Source: Bacteroidota bacterium (GTDB lineage Bacteria; Bacteroidota; Bacteroidia; B-17B0; Aurantibacillaceae). Taken from it: a DNA stretch of 64,000 nt. The notes below the pieces were generated by a model. The model saw only the letters and a list, made by a program, of their open reading frames with translations. It did not search any database and was not told the DNA's origin. Positions 63,918 to 64,000 of the stretch are shown here, piece after piece. Made by a program: the position numbers and the translations under genes. Each line of letters opens with the position of its first letter. The first letter of the stretch is position 1. Where the stretch lies: positions 310,001 to 374,000 of the forward strand of contig JAAFIQ010000001.1 in assembly GCA_013298715.1 (NCBI GenBank). Reading direction: 5' to 3'.

Positions 63918-64000
63918 CTATTTATTGCTTTTTAATTGCACACTAATTGTGTTTTTTTCGTAAACATTTAACGCTTCTATTTCTGAAATAATTTTTACCT
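63918..64000 (-). CDS. C-terminal end of an unidentified protein (runs off right edge)
   Basis: The last 26 codons (VKIISEIEALNVYEKNTISV then QLKSNK, stop TAG at 63920-63918) of a minus-strand gene upstream of cysS. The composition is coding-like, but too short to identify. It could also be a chance open frame. Confidence 0.4.
   Translation of the reverse strand, partial: VKIISEIEALNVYEKNTISVQLKSNK

Overview
The window reads as a chromosomal segment of a low-GC member of the Bacteroidota. Evidence: Bacteroidota-type -7 promoter boxes (TAnnTTTG), a PorT/SprT-like protein and a type IX secretion (T9SS) C-terminal sorting domain, two TonB-dependent receptors, a DNA polymerase III alpha subunit carrying an N-terminal DEDD exonuclease, a LytS/LytTR pair, and a b558-type sdhCAB operon. 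I cannot assign a genus from sequence alone.

Layout. 1-1.2 kb: a RiPP-type operon on the minus strand, made of a secreted, Cys-repeat precursor and a DUF692/MNIO enzyme that runs off the left edge. 1.4-5.2 kb: truB and lpdA diverge, then a DUF234-type ATPase sits between palindromic repeats. 5.2-8.4 kb (minus): an RND-type adaptor, tsaB and a secreted N-formylglutamate amidohydrolase-like protein. 8.5-16.7 kb: fabI, a haem-type TonB receptor, an OmpA-like protein and several secreted proteins of unknown function, one broken by three frameshifts. 16.8-21.2 kb: dnaE. 21.2-25.7 kb: envelope proteins, porT, panD, a flippase-like membrane protein and rfaE2. 25.7-27.4 kb (minus): an SMC-like ATPase plus a small TOPRIM-like protein. 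27.5-41.9 kb: lepA, a GT39-like transferase, uvrC, tex, aroE, a TPR/SPOR-like protein, rlmI and a CPA2 antiporter. 41.9-48.1 kb: a TonB receptor, tdh and a LytS/LytTR two-component pair. 48.2-54.6 kb: unrecognised genes, a double SMI1/KNR4 protein and an S41-like protease with a nearby remnant of a paralogue. 54.7-61.9 kb: kup and sdhCAB, with an ATPase plus PD-(D/E)XK-like gene pair lodged between sdhA and sdhB. 61.9-64 kb: a 280-bp element of nested inverted repeats, then cysS and the tail of another gene.

Most promising signals. (1) The precursor has Cys-Gly-Glu units at an exact 10-residue period next to an MNIO enzyme, with a hairpin between the genes. This fits the copper-binding HvfA/bufferin RiPP families, but in a Bacteroidota-specific form. 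(2) Two different two-gene ATPase plus nuclease-like cassettes, one inside the sdh operon, look like uncharacterised defence modules. (3) A third ATPase, with a C-terminal nuclease-like domain, lies in a repeat-bounded unit. (4) Several genes share a -7-like box followed by only 4-5 nt and then the start codon, which predicts leaderless mRNAs. Two membrane or secreted proteins appear to start at ATT. All homology statements come from reading motifs by eye; no search was run.
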